From positions 1-48,360 of the forward strand of contig JAJZRG010000022.1 in NCBI GenBank assembly GCA_021802825.1: a stretch of 48,360 nucleotides of DNA. Direction: 5' to 3'. This document shows positions 19,548 through 27,627 of this stretch, one piece after another (positions within the stretch are counted from its first letter, which is position 1; every line of letters starts with the position of its first letter). Source of the stretch: Chloroflexota bacterium (GTDB lineage Bacteria > Chloroflexota > Limnocylindria > Limnocylindrales > CSP1-4). The notes below the pieces were generated by a model that saw only the letters and a list, made by a program, of their open reading frames with translations, had not been told where the DNA came from and did no database searches. The position numbers and the translations under genes were made by a program.

Positions 19548-20942
19548 ATGACCGCCGACATCGAACCCGCCGCCCCCGGTCTCAACGCCTGGATCGAGCG
19601 CGGCCGCCTGGCCGCCGAACGCGAGGAAGGGGCCCGCGCCACGGCCCGGACGCGCCGGTTCGACACGATCGCCGTCCACGGGGTGTACGACCACCTTGCC
19701 GCCGCGGACAACCAGGGCGCAATCATCGAGCCCGCATACCTGGCGCCGGCCCAGCACTTCGCCGACAGCGACAACCTAGAGGCGGCCCTTGGCTACCTGA
19801 TGCCCGCTTGGGGCTACACACGGATCGCCAACCCGACGACCCATTACCTGGAGGAGACGCTGGCGCTCCTCGAGGCCTACGGGACCGACCTCACGGCCGC
19901 CACCGTCGTCACTGGGTCCGGGATGGCGGCGGTCCACCTGGCCACGAACGCGCTGCTCGCCATCGACCCGGCCCGCCCGGGCGCCACGCCCAACCTGGTC
20001 GCCTCGGCGAAGTGCTACGGCGGCACCTTCATGCTGTTCAGCCGCTACGCCGTGGAGCGGGGGATCGGCCTGCGCTGGGTCTCCGATCCGCTCGATGCGG
20101 CAGCCTGGGCCGCCGCCATCGACGAGGACACTCGCTTCCTCTACGCGGAGGTGCCGTCGAACCCGGCCCTCGCGATGGCGGACATCCCGGCGCTTGCCGC
20201 GCATGCGCACGCTCACGGCATCCCGCTGGTCATCGACTCGACCGTGGCGACGCCCGCGCTCCTCCGCCCGCTGGGCCTGGGGGCCGACATCGTCATCCAC
20301 TCGCTGTCCAAGGCGATCGGATCGTCTGGGCTCGCCATTGCCGGGGCGGTGACGGCGCGTCGGGACATCCCGGCCCGCGTCGGGCCCGACGACCTGCGCG
20401 CGGACTTCGCAACGCATCTCAAGCTGCTCCCGGCCCGCGACCTTGGCGCCTCGCTCTCGCCGGCGGCCGCGCTGGCGCTGCTCTCGGACCTGCGGACGCT
20501 GCGGACGCGGATGGATGCCTGGAGCCGCTCGACGATGACCGTGGCGAGGTACCTGAGCGGGCACGCCTCGGTTGACACGGTCTGGTACCCGGGGCTGGAG
20601 GCGCACCCGGGGCACGCCCTGGCTGCCCGCGACTTCTCGCTCGCTGACGGCGACGCGGAGGGCCGCCCCGCCACCCGCTACGGCAACCTGCTCTCGTTCA
20701 CGCTTCGCGGCGGGCTTCCGGCGGCGCGTCGGGCGTTCGATCGGCTGGGTCTGGTCTTCCGGGCGACGGATCTCGGTCGGGTCAAGAGCATCGCCGCCAT
20801 CCCGTCGATCTCGACGCACCAGCAGCAGGGTGAAGCCGGGCGCGCGATCGCGGCGGTCGATGCCGGGCTGATCCGCCTCTCCATCGGCGGCGAGCACCCC
20901 GACGACCTTGGCGCCGACCTAGCGCAGGCGCTCGAGGGGTAG
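19548..20942 (+). CDS. Cys/Met-metabolism PLP enzyme (cystathionine gamma-synthase/OAH sulfhydrylase family)
   Basis: Fold-type I pyridoxal-phosphate enzyme of 464 residues. The family signature is seen as YTRIANPTTHYLEETLALLE, then GSGMAAVHLA (phosphate loop), KCYGGTFMLF, VIDSTVATP (cofactor Asp) and the PLP lysine K255 in IHSLSKAIGSSG. The C-terminal domain ends RLSIGGEHPDDLGAD, usual for the family. Members make or break C-S bonds of cysteine, homocysteine or acylated homoserine. The ATG at 19548 has GGAG eight bases upstream; a longer frame to 19233 runs through unconserved sequence. Not clearly linked to neighbours: a 615-base gap precedes it and the next gene is convergent. The exact substrate is undecided. 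Confidence 0.88.
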   Translation: MTADIEPAAPGLNAWIERGRLAAEREEGARATARTRRFDTIAVHGVYDHLAAADNQGAIIEPAYLAPAQHFADSDNLEAALGYLMPAWGYTRIANPTTHYLEETLALLEAYGTDLTAATVVTGSGMAAVHLATNALLAIDPARPGATPNLVASAKCYGGTFMLFSRYAVERGIGLRWVSDPLDAAAWAAAIDEDTRFLYAEVPSNPALAMADIPALAAHAHAHGIPLVIDSTVATPALLRPLGLGADIVIHSLSKAIGSSGLAIAGAVTARRDIPARVGPDDLRADFATHLKLLPARDLGASLSPAAALALLSDLRTLRTRMDAWSRSTMTVARYLSGHASVDTVWYPGLEAHPGHALAARDFSLADGDAEGRPATRYGNLLSFTLRGGLPAARRAFDRLGLVFRATDLGRVKSIAAIPSISTHQQQGEAGRAIAAVDAGLIRLSIGGEHPDDLGADLAQALEG

Positions 20943-20975
20943 GGGTCGTCGCCGGCCCCAGCCACTGGGCCTGCC

Positions 20976-21815
20976 TTAGCCCTCCGTGACGTGGTCTGCC
21001 CAGCGATGGGCGGGCGCATAGCCGAGGATCTCGCGCGCGCGGTCGATGGAGAGGAGCGTCTCGCGACCGCGGAGATCGCGGCGGAGCGGGACGTCCGGGA
21101 AGACCTCGCGCATGAGGTCGGCGGAGTCGCGCGTCATCACCGTGTCGTCAGCAGCGATGATGCAGACCTCGGAGCCCTCGATGTCGGAAGCCAGCGCCAG
21201 GCGACAGGCGAGCGCCACGTCCCGGCAGTCCACGTAGCCCCACAGGTTCCACCTGCGCAGGCTCGCGTCGGCCCAGTACGAGGGGAAGCGGGCGTAGTCG
21301 TCGGGCTCCATGATGTTCGAGATCCGCAGTCCGATGTGGGGCGTCCGCGTGCGCCGCGCGAACTGCGCTGCCATGGCCTCGCTGGTCAGCTTCGAGAGCG
21401 CGTACGAGCTCTCCGGCCGGGGCTCGATCGTCTCGTTGATGGGCGCGAACGGGGGCGGCGTGTCGAACGGCAGGCCGAGCACGGTCTCGCTTGATGCCCA
21501 GACCACGCGCCGCAGGCCCTGCGCCTCAGCCGCGGCGAACACGTTGTAGGTCGAGGTGATGTTGATCCGGAACGTCTCCGCCGCCGAGCGGATGCCCGGC
21601 GCGGGGATCGCCGCCAGATGGACCACCGAGTCAGCGCCGGCGAGGGCCTCGACAGCCTGGCCGTAGTCGGTCAGGTCGGCGATGCGGCAGCGGTCGTCCC
21701 ACTCCCAGGGGTCGTGACGCAGGTCAACGCTCAGGACGGTGTGGCCATGCTCACGCAGGTCGCGCACGACCCAACGCCCTGCCTTGCCGTTGCCCCCGGT
21801 GACCACGATCCGCAT
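20976..21815 (-). CDS. NAD-dependent epimerase/dehydratase family protein
   Basis: Extended short-chain dehydrogenase of 279 residues. The N-terminal cofactor loop is VTGGNGKAGRWVVRDL (GxxGxxG) and the catalytic residues appear as ASSETV and YALSK. A later section, NIMEPDDYARFPSYWADAS, is common in sugar or uronate dehydrogenase-like members. ATG with GAGGAGA upstream. Convergent with the PLP enzyme gene and followed by the SIMPL-domain gene's upstream neighbour on the same strand, 105 bases away. It probably acts on a nucleotide sugar or free sugar; the substrate cannot be told. Confidence 0.85.
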   Translation of the reverse strand: MRIVVTGGNGKAGRWVVRDLREHGHTVLSVDLRHDPWEWDDRCRIADLTDYGQAVEALAGADSVVHLAAIPAPGIRSAAETFRINITSTYNVFAAAEAQGLRRVVWASSETVLGLPFDTPPPFAPINETIEPRPESSYALSKLTSEAMAAQFARRTRTPHIGLRISNIMEPDDYARFPSYWADASLRRWNLWGYVDCRDVALACRLALASDIEGSEVCIIAADDTVMTRDSADLMREVFPDVPLRRDLRGRETLLSIDRAREILGYAPAHRWADHVTEG

Positions 21816-21920
21816 GTCCGTCTCCTCGCGCTGTGGGCAACCATTGTCACCGGAGCGTGCGGAGAACTCTGGCGGCGGGCAGAGGGCACCGTGCCCATCG
21901 CCCGCCGCCAGACGATCGGC

Positions 21921-22724
21921 CTAGTTGATGAGGAACGACACCTGGACGGTGATCGTGATGTCGGTCGAGCCGGCCTGGATCGGCGTCGGTGTGGCAGCAG
22001 CCTTGTCGAGTGCCCCGGCCGCCGGCATCGCGTAGTTGGGCGCGTACCAGACGGGCGTGGAGACCTGCTCGGAGACCGATGCCACGCCCATGATCGAGAG
22101 GCCGAGCGACTTCGCGTACACGTCGGCCTTCGCGCGGGCATCCTTGGCGGCCGCATCGCGGGCCTGCGCCTCGAGCGAGGTACGGTCCGCCACGTCGAAG
22201 CTGATCCCGTCAACGGTCGTCGCGCCCGCCGCCACGCCCCCGTCGATGACGTCGGAGAGCTTGGACAGGTCCCGCACCGTGATCGCCACCTGGTTGGTCA
22301 GCTGATAGCCGCGCAGCACGGGGGCGGAATTGTTCGGATAGTCGTAGACGGCCGTCAGTGAGACCTGGGTGGTCTGGATGTCCTTGTCGTCAACGTTGAG
22401 CTTCTTGATCGCCGCCACGACGTTGGCCATGGTGGCCGCCGCCGCCTCGCGCGCGGCCTTCGCGCTGGACTTCTGGATCTGGACGCCGAGCTGGACGTGC
22501 GCGAGATCGGGCGTGGCGGTGACCTTGCCCAGGCCGCCCACCGAGATGGTGTGTTCCTTGGTGGTGTCCGTGGCGGCGGCATTGCTCGCAGCGTACGGAC
22601 GCGGCGCGGTGACGCCCGCGAGCGTGGGCCCGGCAACCAGCCCAACGGCCAGTGCGGCGGCGGCGACGACGGTGAGCCGGATGCCGGGGGAACGCCACCA
22701 GCTGCCGCTCGTGAGGGTGTTCAT
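21921..22724 (-). CDS. SIMPL (DUF541) domain secreted protein
   Basis: Protein of 267 residues with an N-terminal signal or anchor segment (LTVVAAAALAVGLVAGPTLA) and a SIMPL/DUF541 domain: HTISVGGLGKVTATPDLAHVQ at the start, then repeated Ala/Lys-rich helices and IQTTQVSLTAVYDY. Family proteins act outside the cytoplasm and have been linked to stress and surface functions, without a defined reaction. The ATG at 22724 has AAGGGG nine bases upstream; a frame extending to 22910 is unlikely because it would bury the signal peptide. Confidence 0.88.
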   Translation of the reverse strand: MNTLTSGSWWRSPGIRLTVVAAAALAVGLVAGPTLAGVTAPRPYAASNAAATDTTKEHTISVGGLGKVTATPDLAHVQLGVQIQKSSAKAAREAAAATMANVVAAIKKLNVDDKDIQTTQVSLTAVYDYPNNSAPVLRGYQLTNQVAITVRDLSKLSDVIDGGVAAGATTVDGISFDVADRTSLEAQARDAAAKDARAKADVYAKSLGLSIMGVASVSEQVSTPVWYAPNYAMPAAGALDKAAATPTPIQAGSTDITITVQVSFLIN

Positions 22725-22857
22725 GATCGATGCCCCTTGCGCTCGGCCCCGGCTTCGGAGGACCGGCGGGGCCACCTCCGGTCGTGCGCCGCAATGACGC
22801 CGAGACCCGGGTTTCGGTTTCCGGGGCTGCTCAACGCGCTGGGCGCGTCGGCTGGCG

Positions 22858-23370
22858 CTACGACGGACCGGCCGGACGGTGCAGCCCGGCCAGGCGCGCC
22901 CGGACGGCACCTCGGATCTCCGTGGCGGCCTCGACGGCCAGGGTGTGCTCCCAGAAGCGCAGGACCAGCCATCCCTCGGCCGCCAGCAGTCGGTCGGTCT
23001 CGCCGTCCCGCGCGGCGTTGGCGGCGATCTTGGGGCCCCAGTAGTCGGTGTTGGTCGCTGGCAGGTGGAAATGCTCGGGGCAGCCGTGCCAGAAGCAGCC
23101 GTCCAGGAAGACGGCGACCCGTGCGCGCGTGAAGACGAGGTCCGCCGAGCGCGGCACGGCCCTGACTGGCCGGGTCCCGACGCGGTAGCGCAGACCCATC
23201 GCGAACACCGCCGAGCGCACAGCGAGCTCGGGGCGCGTGTCGCGAGACCGGTTGGCCTGCATCGTCTTGCGGTTGGCGGCCGACGACGACCACGATCCCT
23301 CGGGCGGCTCGTAGCCGACGGGGTTGCGGCTGGCGGCAGTCTGGCTCGTCCTAGCTCGGCGCTTCGGCAC
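22858..23370 (-). CDS. vsr: Very short patch repair (Vsr) DNA mismatch endonuclease
   Basis: Endonuclease of 170 residues that nicks beside T-G mismatches arising from deaminated 5-methylcytosine. The family core is intact: MQANRSRDTRPELAVRSAVF, the metal-binding Asp in SADLVF, DGCFWHGCPEHFHLPATNTD with zinc-type Cys/His ligands, and KIAANAARD. The start is a GTG giving a basic 35-residue leader; initiation at the internal MQANRS is possible. It normally accompanies a cytosine-5 methyltransferase, but none lies in the window. It is divergent from the UvrD/HRDC helicase across 105 bases, and helicase UvrD takes part in very-short-patch repair in Escherichia coli, so a functional link is conceivable. 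Confidence 0.92.
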   Translation of the reverse strand: MPKRRARTSQTAASRNPVGYEPPEGSWSSSAANRKTMQANRSRDTRPELAVRSAVFAMGLRYRVGTRPVRAVPRSADLVFTRARVAVFLDGCFWHGCPEHFHLPATNTDYWGPKIAANAARDGETDRLLAAEGWLVLRFWEHTLAVEAATEIRGAVRARLAGLHRPAGPS

Positions 23371-23475
23371 GCGCCAAGAGTAGGGGACCGGGCGGTCCCC
23401 AGACCGCGGCCGGTCGCGGCGGTCGCGTCAGCGCTTCATAACCCCGCAGTGAGTCGCCGCTGCTAGCCTTCGGGC

Positions 23476-25521
23476 GTGCCCCGACTCGACCCGGCGACCC
23501 TGCTCGCCGATCTCGACCCAGAACAGCACGACGCGGTGCTTGCCACCAGGGGTCCCGTCGCGATCCTCGCCGGCGCGGGCTCCGGCAAGACGCGCGTGAT
23601 CAGCCGCCGGGCCGCGTACGCCGTCGCCACCGAGGTCGTCCGCCCCGACCAAGTACTGGTCGTCACGTTCACCGACAAGGCGGCAGGCGAGATGGTCAGC
23701 CGCCTGCGCGACCTCGGGCTGCCGGGCGTCACCGCGCGCACGTTCCACGCCCAGGCGCTTAGCCAGTTGCGCCACTTCTGGCCCGAGCGCCACGACGGCC
23801 AGCCCCTGCCGGAGCTGCTCGACTCGAAGCTGCCGATCATCGGGCGCCTCGCCCGCCAGCTGCCCGGACACTACCGGTTCACGCCCGGCAAAGACCTCGC
23901 CGACGAGATCGAGTGGGCGAAGTCGCGGCGCATCCGGCCGCGCGCGTACGAGGACGCCGCCGACGAATCCGGCCGGGAGCCGCCGATCCCGGCGGACCTG
24001 TTCGTGCGCGTCTACGACGGCTACGAACGAGCGAAGACCCGCTCCGGGCGGATCGACTTCGACGACCTCCTGCTCGAGACGATCGCGCTCCTCGAGACCG
24101 ACCAGGCGGCCGCCGCCCTCGTCCGCGCCCGGAAGTCGTGGTTCAGCGTGGACGAGTACCAGGACACGAGCCCGCTCCAGCAGCGGCTCCTCGAGCTGTG
24201 GCTGGGCGACGGGCGTGACCTGTGCGTTGTGGGCGACGAGGACCAGACCATCTACACCTTCACGGGTGCCACGTCGGGCTTCCTCACCAGCTTCGCGCAG
24301 CGCTGGCCGGGCGCCCGCGAGGTGATGCTGGTCCGGAACTACCGCTCGTCGCCCCAGGTGCTCGCGCTCGCGAACCGGCTGCTCGCCGGGGAGGGCCGCG
24401 CCAAGCGGCTGATGGCCGCCCGTGGCGACGGCCCGGAGCCGGTCATCGCGCGCCACGCCAGTGCCGTGGCAGAGCTCGACGCCCTGGTGGGCTGGATCGG
24501 AGTCCGGATCCGCTCCGGGACGAAGCCATCCGAGATCGCCGTGCTGGTCCGGGTCAACGCTCAGCTCGTCCCGATCGAGGCGGCGCTGACGCGGGCGGCG
24601 ATCGCCTACCAGGTGCGCGGCGTGCCGTTCTACCAGCGGCCGGAGGTTCGCGGAGCGCTCGCTGTGGTCCGGCGGATGGCGGCCTCGACGGGACGCTCGG
24701 CGAGGATCCGCGGCGTGGAGCTGGCGGCCGAGGTCGAGGCGCGCTGGCGGCGCGACCTCGGACTGGAGGACGAGGCAGCGGCAGCAGGCGGTCGGGGCGA
24801 CGATGCTCGGGAGCGCCAGGCGTCGCTCGACACGCTGCTCGCCATCGTGGACGCGCTGCTGGCTGACGACCCCGCTGCGGACGCAACGAACGTCCTCGCG
24901 GAGCTCGAGGCGCGGGCCGCCGCCGAGCGCGACGGGTCGGCCGACGGCGTCAACCTGCTCACGTACCACCGCGCCAAGGGTCTCGAGTGGGACGCGGTTG
25001 CGCTGCCGTCGCTCGAGGAGGGGCTCCTGCCCATCCGTCAGGCCGGGGAGGATGCGGAGGCCCTCGCCGAGGAGCGCCGCCTGCTGTACGTCGGGATCAC
25101 GCGGGCGCGGGAGCACCTGCTGCTGACATGGGCCGAGACCCGGGCGGGACGGGGCGGGAGCGAGGGACGGCGTCGCCCGAGCCGGTTCCTCGCCTCGCTT
25201 CGGCCGCCCGTCGGGGCGGCGCGACGGGCGGCGCAAGCGGCCCCGGCGGCGAGGGGCTCGACAGGTGCGGCGTTGGCGAGGCCGTCCTCTGGCGGCGACC
25301 CGCTGTTCGAGGCCCTCCGGGCCTGGCGGCTCGAGAAGGCCCGCGAGCTCGGCCAGCCGCCCTACGTCATCGCCCACGACACGACGCTCGCGGCGCTCGC
25401 GGAGGCCCGGCCGGGGTCGCTCGAGGCGCTGTGGCGGGTCAAGGGCATCGGGCCGGGCAAGGCGGACCGGTTCGGGGCGGAGATCCTCGCGGTGGTGGCG
25501 CGCGTGGTGGGTGGCGAGTGA
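23476..25521 (+). CDS. UvrD/Rep-family DNA helicase with C-terminal HRDC domain
   Basis: Superfamily 1A 3'-5' helicase of 681 residues. Motifs in order: AGAGSGKTRV (I), VVTFTDKAA (Ia), VDEYQDTSP (II), VVGDEDQTIYTFTGA (III), NYRSSP (IV), LLTYHRAKGLEW (V) and LLYVGITRAREHL (VI). The last 80 residues form an HRDC domain (LEALWRVKGIGPGKADRFG), the architecture of actinobacterial UvrD2. A low-complexity linker rich in Arg/Ala/Gly joins the parts. The start is a GTG at 23476. DNA repair is the likely role; divergence from vsr is notable. Confidence 0.93.
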   Translation: MPRLDPATLLADLDPEQHDAVLATRGPVAILAGAGSGKTRVISRRAAYAVATEVVRPDQVLVVTFTDKAAGEMVSRLRDLGLPGVTARTFHAQALSQLRHFWPERHDGQPLPELLDSKLPIIGRLARQLPGHYRFTPGKDLADEIEWAKSRRIRPRAYEDAADESGREPPIPADLFVRVYDGYERAKTRSGRIDFDDLLLETIALLETDQAAAALVRARKSWFSVDEYQDTSPLQQRLLELWLGDGRDLCVVGDEDQTIYTFTGATSGFLTSFAQRWPGAREVMLVRNYRSSPQVLALANRLLAGEGRAKRLMAARGDGPEPVIARHASAVAELDALVGWIGVRIRSGTKPSEIAVLVRVNAQLVPIEAALTRAAIAYQVRGVPFYQRPEVRGALAVVRRMAASTGRSARIRGVELAAEVEARWRRDLGLEDEAAAAGGRGDDARERQASLDTLLAIVDALLADDPAADATNVLAELEARAAAERDGSADGVNLLTYHRAKGLEWDAVALPSLEEGLLPIRQAGEDAEALAEERRLLYVGITRAREHLLLTWAETRAGRGGSEGRRRPSRFLASLRPPVGAARRAAQAAPAARGSTGAALARPSSGGDPLFEALRAWRLEKARELGQPPYVIAHDTTLAALAEARPGSLEALWRVKGIGPGKADRFGAEILAVVARVVGGE

Positions 25522-25533
25522 GACCCACGCCCG

Positions 25534-27627
25534 CTATGCGACCGGGTCGAGCGCCTCCTCGAACTGGCTGGCGTAGAGCTCGTGGTAGAAGCCGCGCTGG
25601 GCGAGCAGCTCCTGGTGCGAGCCCTTCTCGACGATCCGCCCCTCGCGCATGACGAGGATCACGTCCGCGTCGCGGATCGTGGACAGGCGGTGGGCGATGA
25701 CGAAGGACGTCCGGCCCTCCATCAGGCGAGCCATCGCCCGCTGGATGAGCAGCTCGGTGCGCGTGTCCACCGACGAGGTGGCCTCGTCGAGGATGAGGAT
25801 CGGCGGGTCGGCGAGGAACGCCCGGGCGATCGTCAGGAGCTGCTTCTCGCCCGCGGACGTGTTCGTCGCGTCGTCGTCGAGCACGGTGTCGTAACCGTCG
25901 GGCAGGGTGCGCACGAAGTGGTCCACGTGCGCAGCCTCGACCGCGGCGCGGAACCGCTCCTCGGGGACCTCGCCGTCGGCACCGTAGGTCACGTTCTCGC
26001 GGATCGTGCCCTTGAACAGCCAGGTGTCCTGGAGAACCATCCCGAACGTCCGGCGCAGGTTGTCGCGGGTCAGCGTGCGGGTGTCGAGCCCGTCCACCGT
26101 GATCCGCCCGCGGTCCACGTCGTAGAACCGCATCAGCAGGTTCACGAGTGTGGTCTTGCCGGCGCCCGTCGGCCCCACAATGGCCACGGTCTGGCCCGGC
26201 TCCACCGTCAGATCGAGGTCCTCGATCAGCGGCTTGTCGGGCAGGTAGCGGAACGACACACCCTCGAAGGTCACGCGTCCGTCGGACGGCTCCCCGAGCG
26301 AGGCCGGCTGCGCGGGGTCGGGGATCTCCTCACTCTCGTCGAGCAGCTCGAACACGCGCTCGGCCGACGCGACGGCACTCTGGAGCACGTTGGCGATCGA
26401 GGCCGCCTGGACGATCGGGAAGGTGAACTGGCGCGAGTACGAGATGAACGCGGTCACGTCGCCCAGCGTCATCGTGCCGTTGGCCACCCGCACGCCGCCG
26501 ATCACGGCGATCGCGACGTAGTTGAGGTTCGACACGAACTGCATCGCGGGCTGGATCAGCCCGGAGATGAACTGGGCGCGCCATGAGGCGTCGTACAGCG
26601 CCTCGTTGCGCTGGTCGAAGACCTCGACGGCCTCCTTCTGGCGCCCGAACAGCTTGACGATGGCGTGCCCGGTGTGCATCTCCTCGACGTGCCCGTTGAG
26701 GATGCCGGTCCGCTCCCACTGGGCGGCGAACTGCACCTGCGAGCGCTTGGCGATGAGCATCGTGATGACCACCGAGACCGGCACCACGAGGACCGAGATG
26801 ACGGCCAGCTCCCAGCTGATCGTGAGCATCATGACCAGCATCCCGATCACGGTCAGGACCGACGTGACGAGCTGGGTCAGGCTCTGCTGGAGCGTCTGGC
26901 TGATGTTGTCGATGTCGTTGGTGACCCGGGACAGGATGTCGCCGCGCGATTCGCGGTCGAAGTACGCGAGCGGCAGGCGGCCCAGCTTCTCGGACACCTT
27001 GCCGCGGAGGCGGTAGACGGTCCGCTGCGTGACGCCCGCCATGATGTAGGCCTGGCCCCACGAGAACAGCGCGCTGGCGATGTAGATGGCGGTGACGGCC
27101 CCGAGGATCGTCGTGAGCTTGGTGAAGTCGATGCCGCGGCCTGCCAGGAGGTCGGGGTAGGCACTGAGCATGTCGATGTAGGACTTGTTCCCGGTCTGGT
27201 TTGCTATCGCGACGAGCTGGTCGTGCGAGAGGCCGACCGCCTGCGGGAACTGGTGCCCGAGCTGGTTGCCGAGGAACCCGGTGAACACCACGTTCATGGC
27301 GTTACCCAGGATCTTGGGACCGATCACCGAGAGCACGACGCTCACGATCGCCAGCACGACGACCAGGGCGATCATCGGCCGCTCGGGACGAAGCTCACGC
27401 ACCAGCCGCCGGAACGAGGGCCCGAAGTTCTTGGACTTCGCGCCGCCCATGCCCATGCCCATGCCCATGTGCATCGGGCCGCCGCCGGGTCCGCGCCCGC
27501 GACCCGGACCGAATCCGGGGCCGCCGACACCGGGAGCGCCCGCGCCGGTACCGCCCGCGCCCACGGGCCGAGTGCCAGGCCCCATGCCGCCGGCGTTGCC
27601 GTCGGGCCGTGCCGTCGAGCCGCTCAC
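25534..27627 (-). CDS. ABC exporter subunit with active-type Walker B (heterodimer partner B)
   Basis: Half-transporter of 697 residues: membrane domain of six helices followed by a nucleotide-binding domain. Walker A is GPTGAGKTT, the signature is degenerate (TSAGEKQ) and Walker B keeps the catalytic Glu (ILILDEATSSVD). The first 65 residues are Gly/Pro-rich and end in MHMGMGMGMGG, a Met/His run before the first helix that is not part of the family. The start is a GTG overlapping the upstream gene's stop as GTGA, with AGGAGGAGG before it. Paired with the upstream gene it fits the TM287/288 or BmrCD class of heterodimeric multidrug exporters. Regulated by the adjacent marR gene, by inference. 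Confidence 0.93.
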   Translation of the reverse strand: MSGSTARPDGNAGGMGPGTRPVGAGGTGAGAPGVGGPGFGPGRGRGPGGGPMHMGMGMGMGGAKSKNFGPSFRRLVRELRPERPMIALVVVLAIVSVVLSVIGPKILGNAMNVVFTGFLGNQLGHQFPQAVGLSHDQLVAIANQTGNKSYIDMLSAYPDLLAGRGIDFTKLTTILGAVTAIYIASALFSWGQAYIMAGVTQRTVYRLRGKVSEKLGRLPLAYFDRESRGDILSRVTNDIDNISQTLQQSLTQLVTSVLTVIGMLVMMLTISWELAVISVLVVPVSVVITMLIAKRSQVQFAAQWERTGILNGHVEEMHTGHAIVKLFGRQKEAVEVFDQRNEALYDASWRAQFISGLIQPAMQFVSNLNYVAIAVIGGVRVANGTMTLGDVTAFISYSRQFTFPIVQAASIANVLQSAVASAERVFELLDESEEIPDPAQPASLGEPSDGRVTFEGVSFRYLPDKPLIEDLDLTVEPGQTVAIVGPTGAGKTTLVNLLMRFYDVDRGRITVDGLDTRTLTRDNLRRTFGMVLQDTWLFKGTIRENVTYGADGEVPEERFRAAVEAAHVDHFVRTLPDGYDTVLDDDATNTSAGEKQLLTIARAFLADPPILILDEATSSVDTRTELLIQRAMARLMEGRTSFVIAHRLSTIRDADVILVMREGRIVEKGSHQELLAQRGFYHELYASQFEEALDPVA

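Noticed and set aside
23428..25377. Long open frame opposite the UvrD/HRDC helicase
   Set aside because: Same reason: the plus-strand frame carries all seven helicase motifs; the opposite one is Arg/Gly/Val-rich without motifs.
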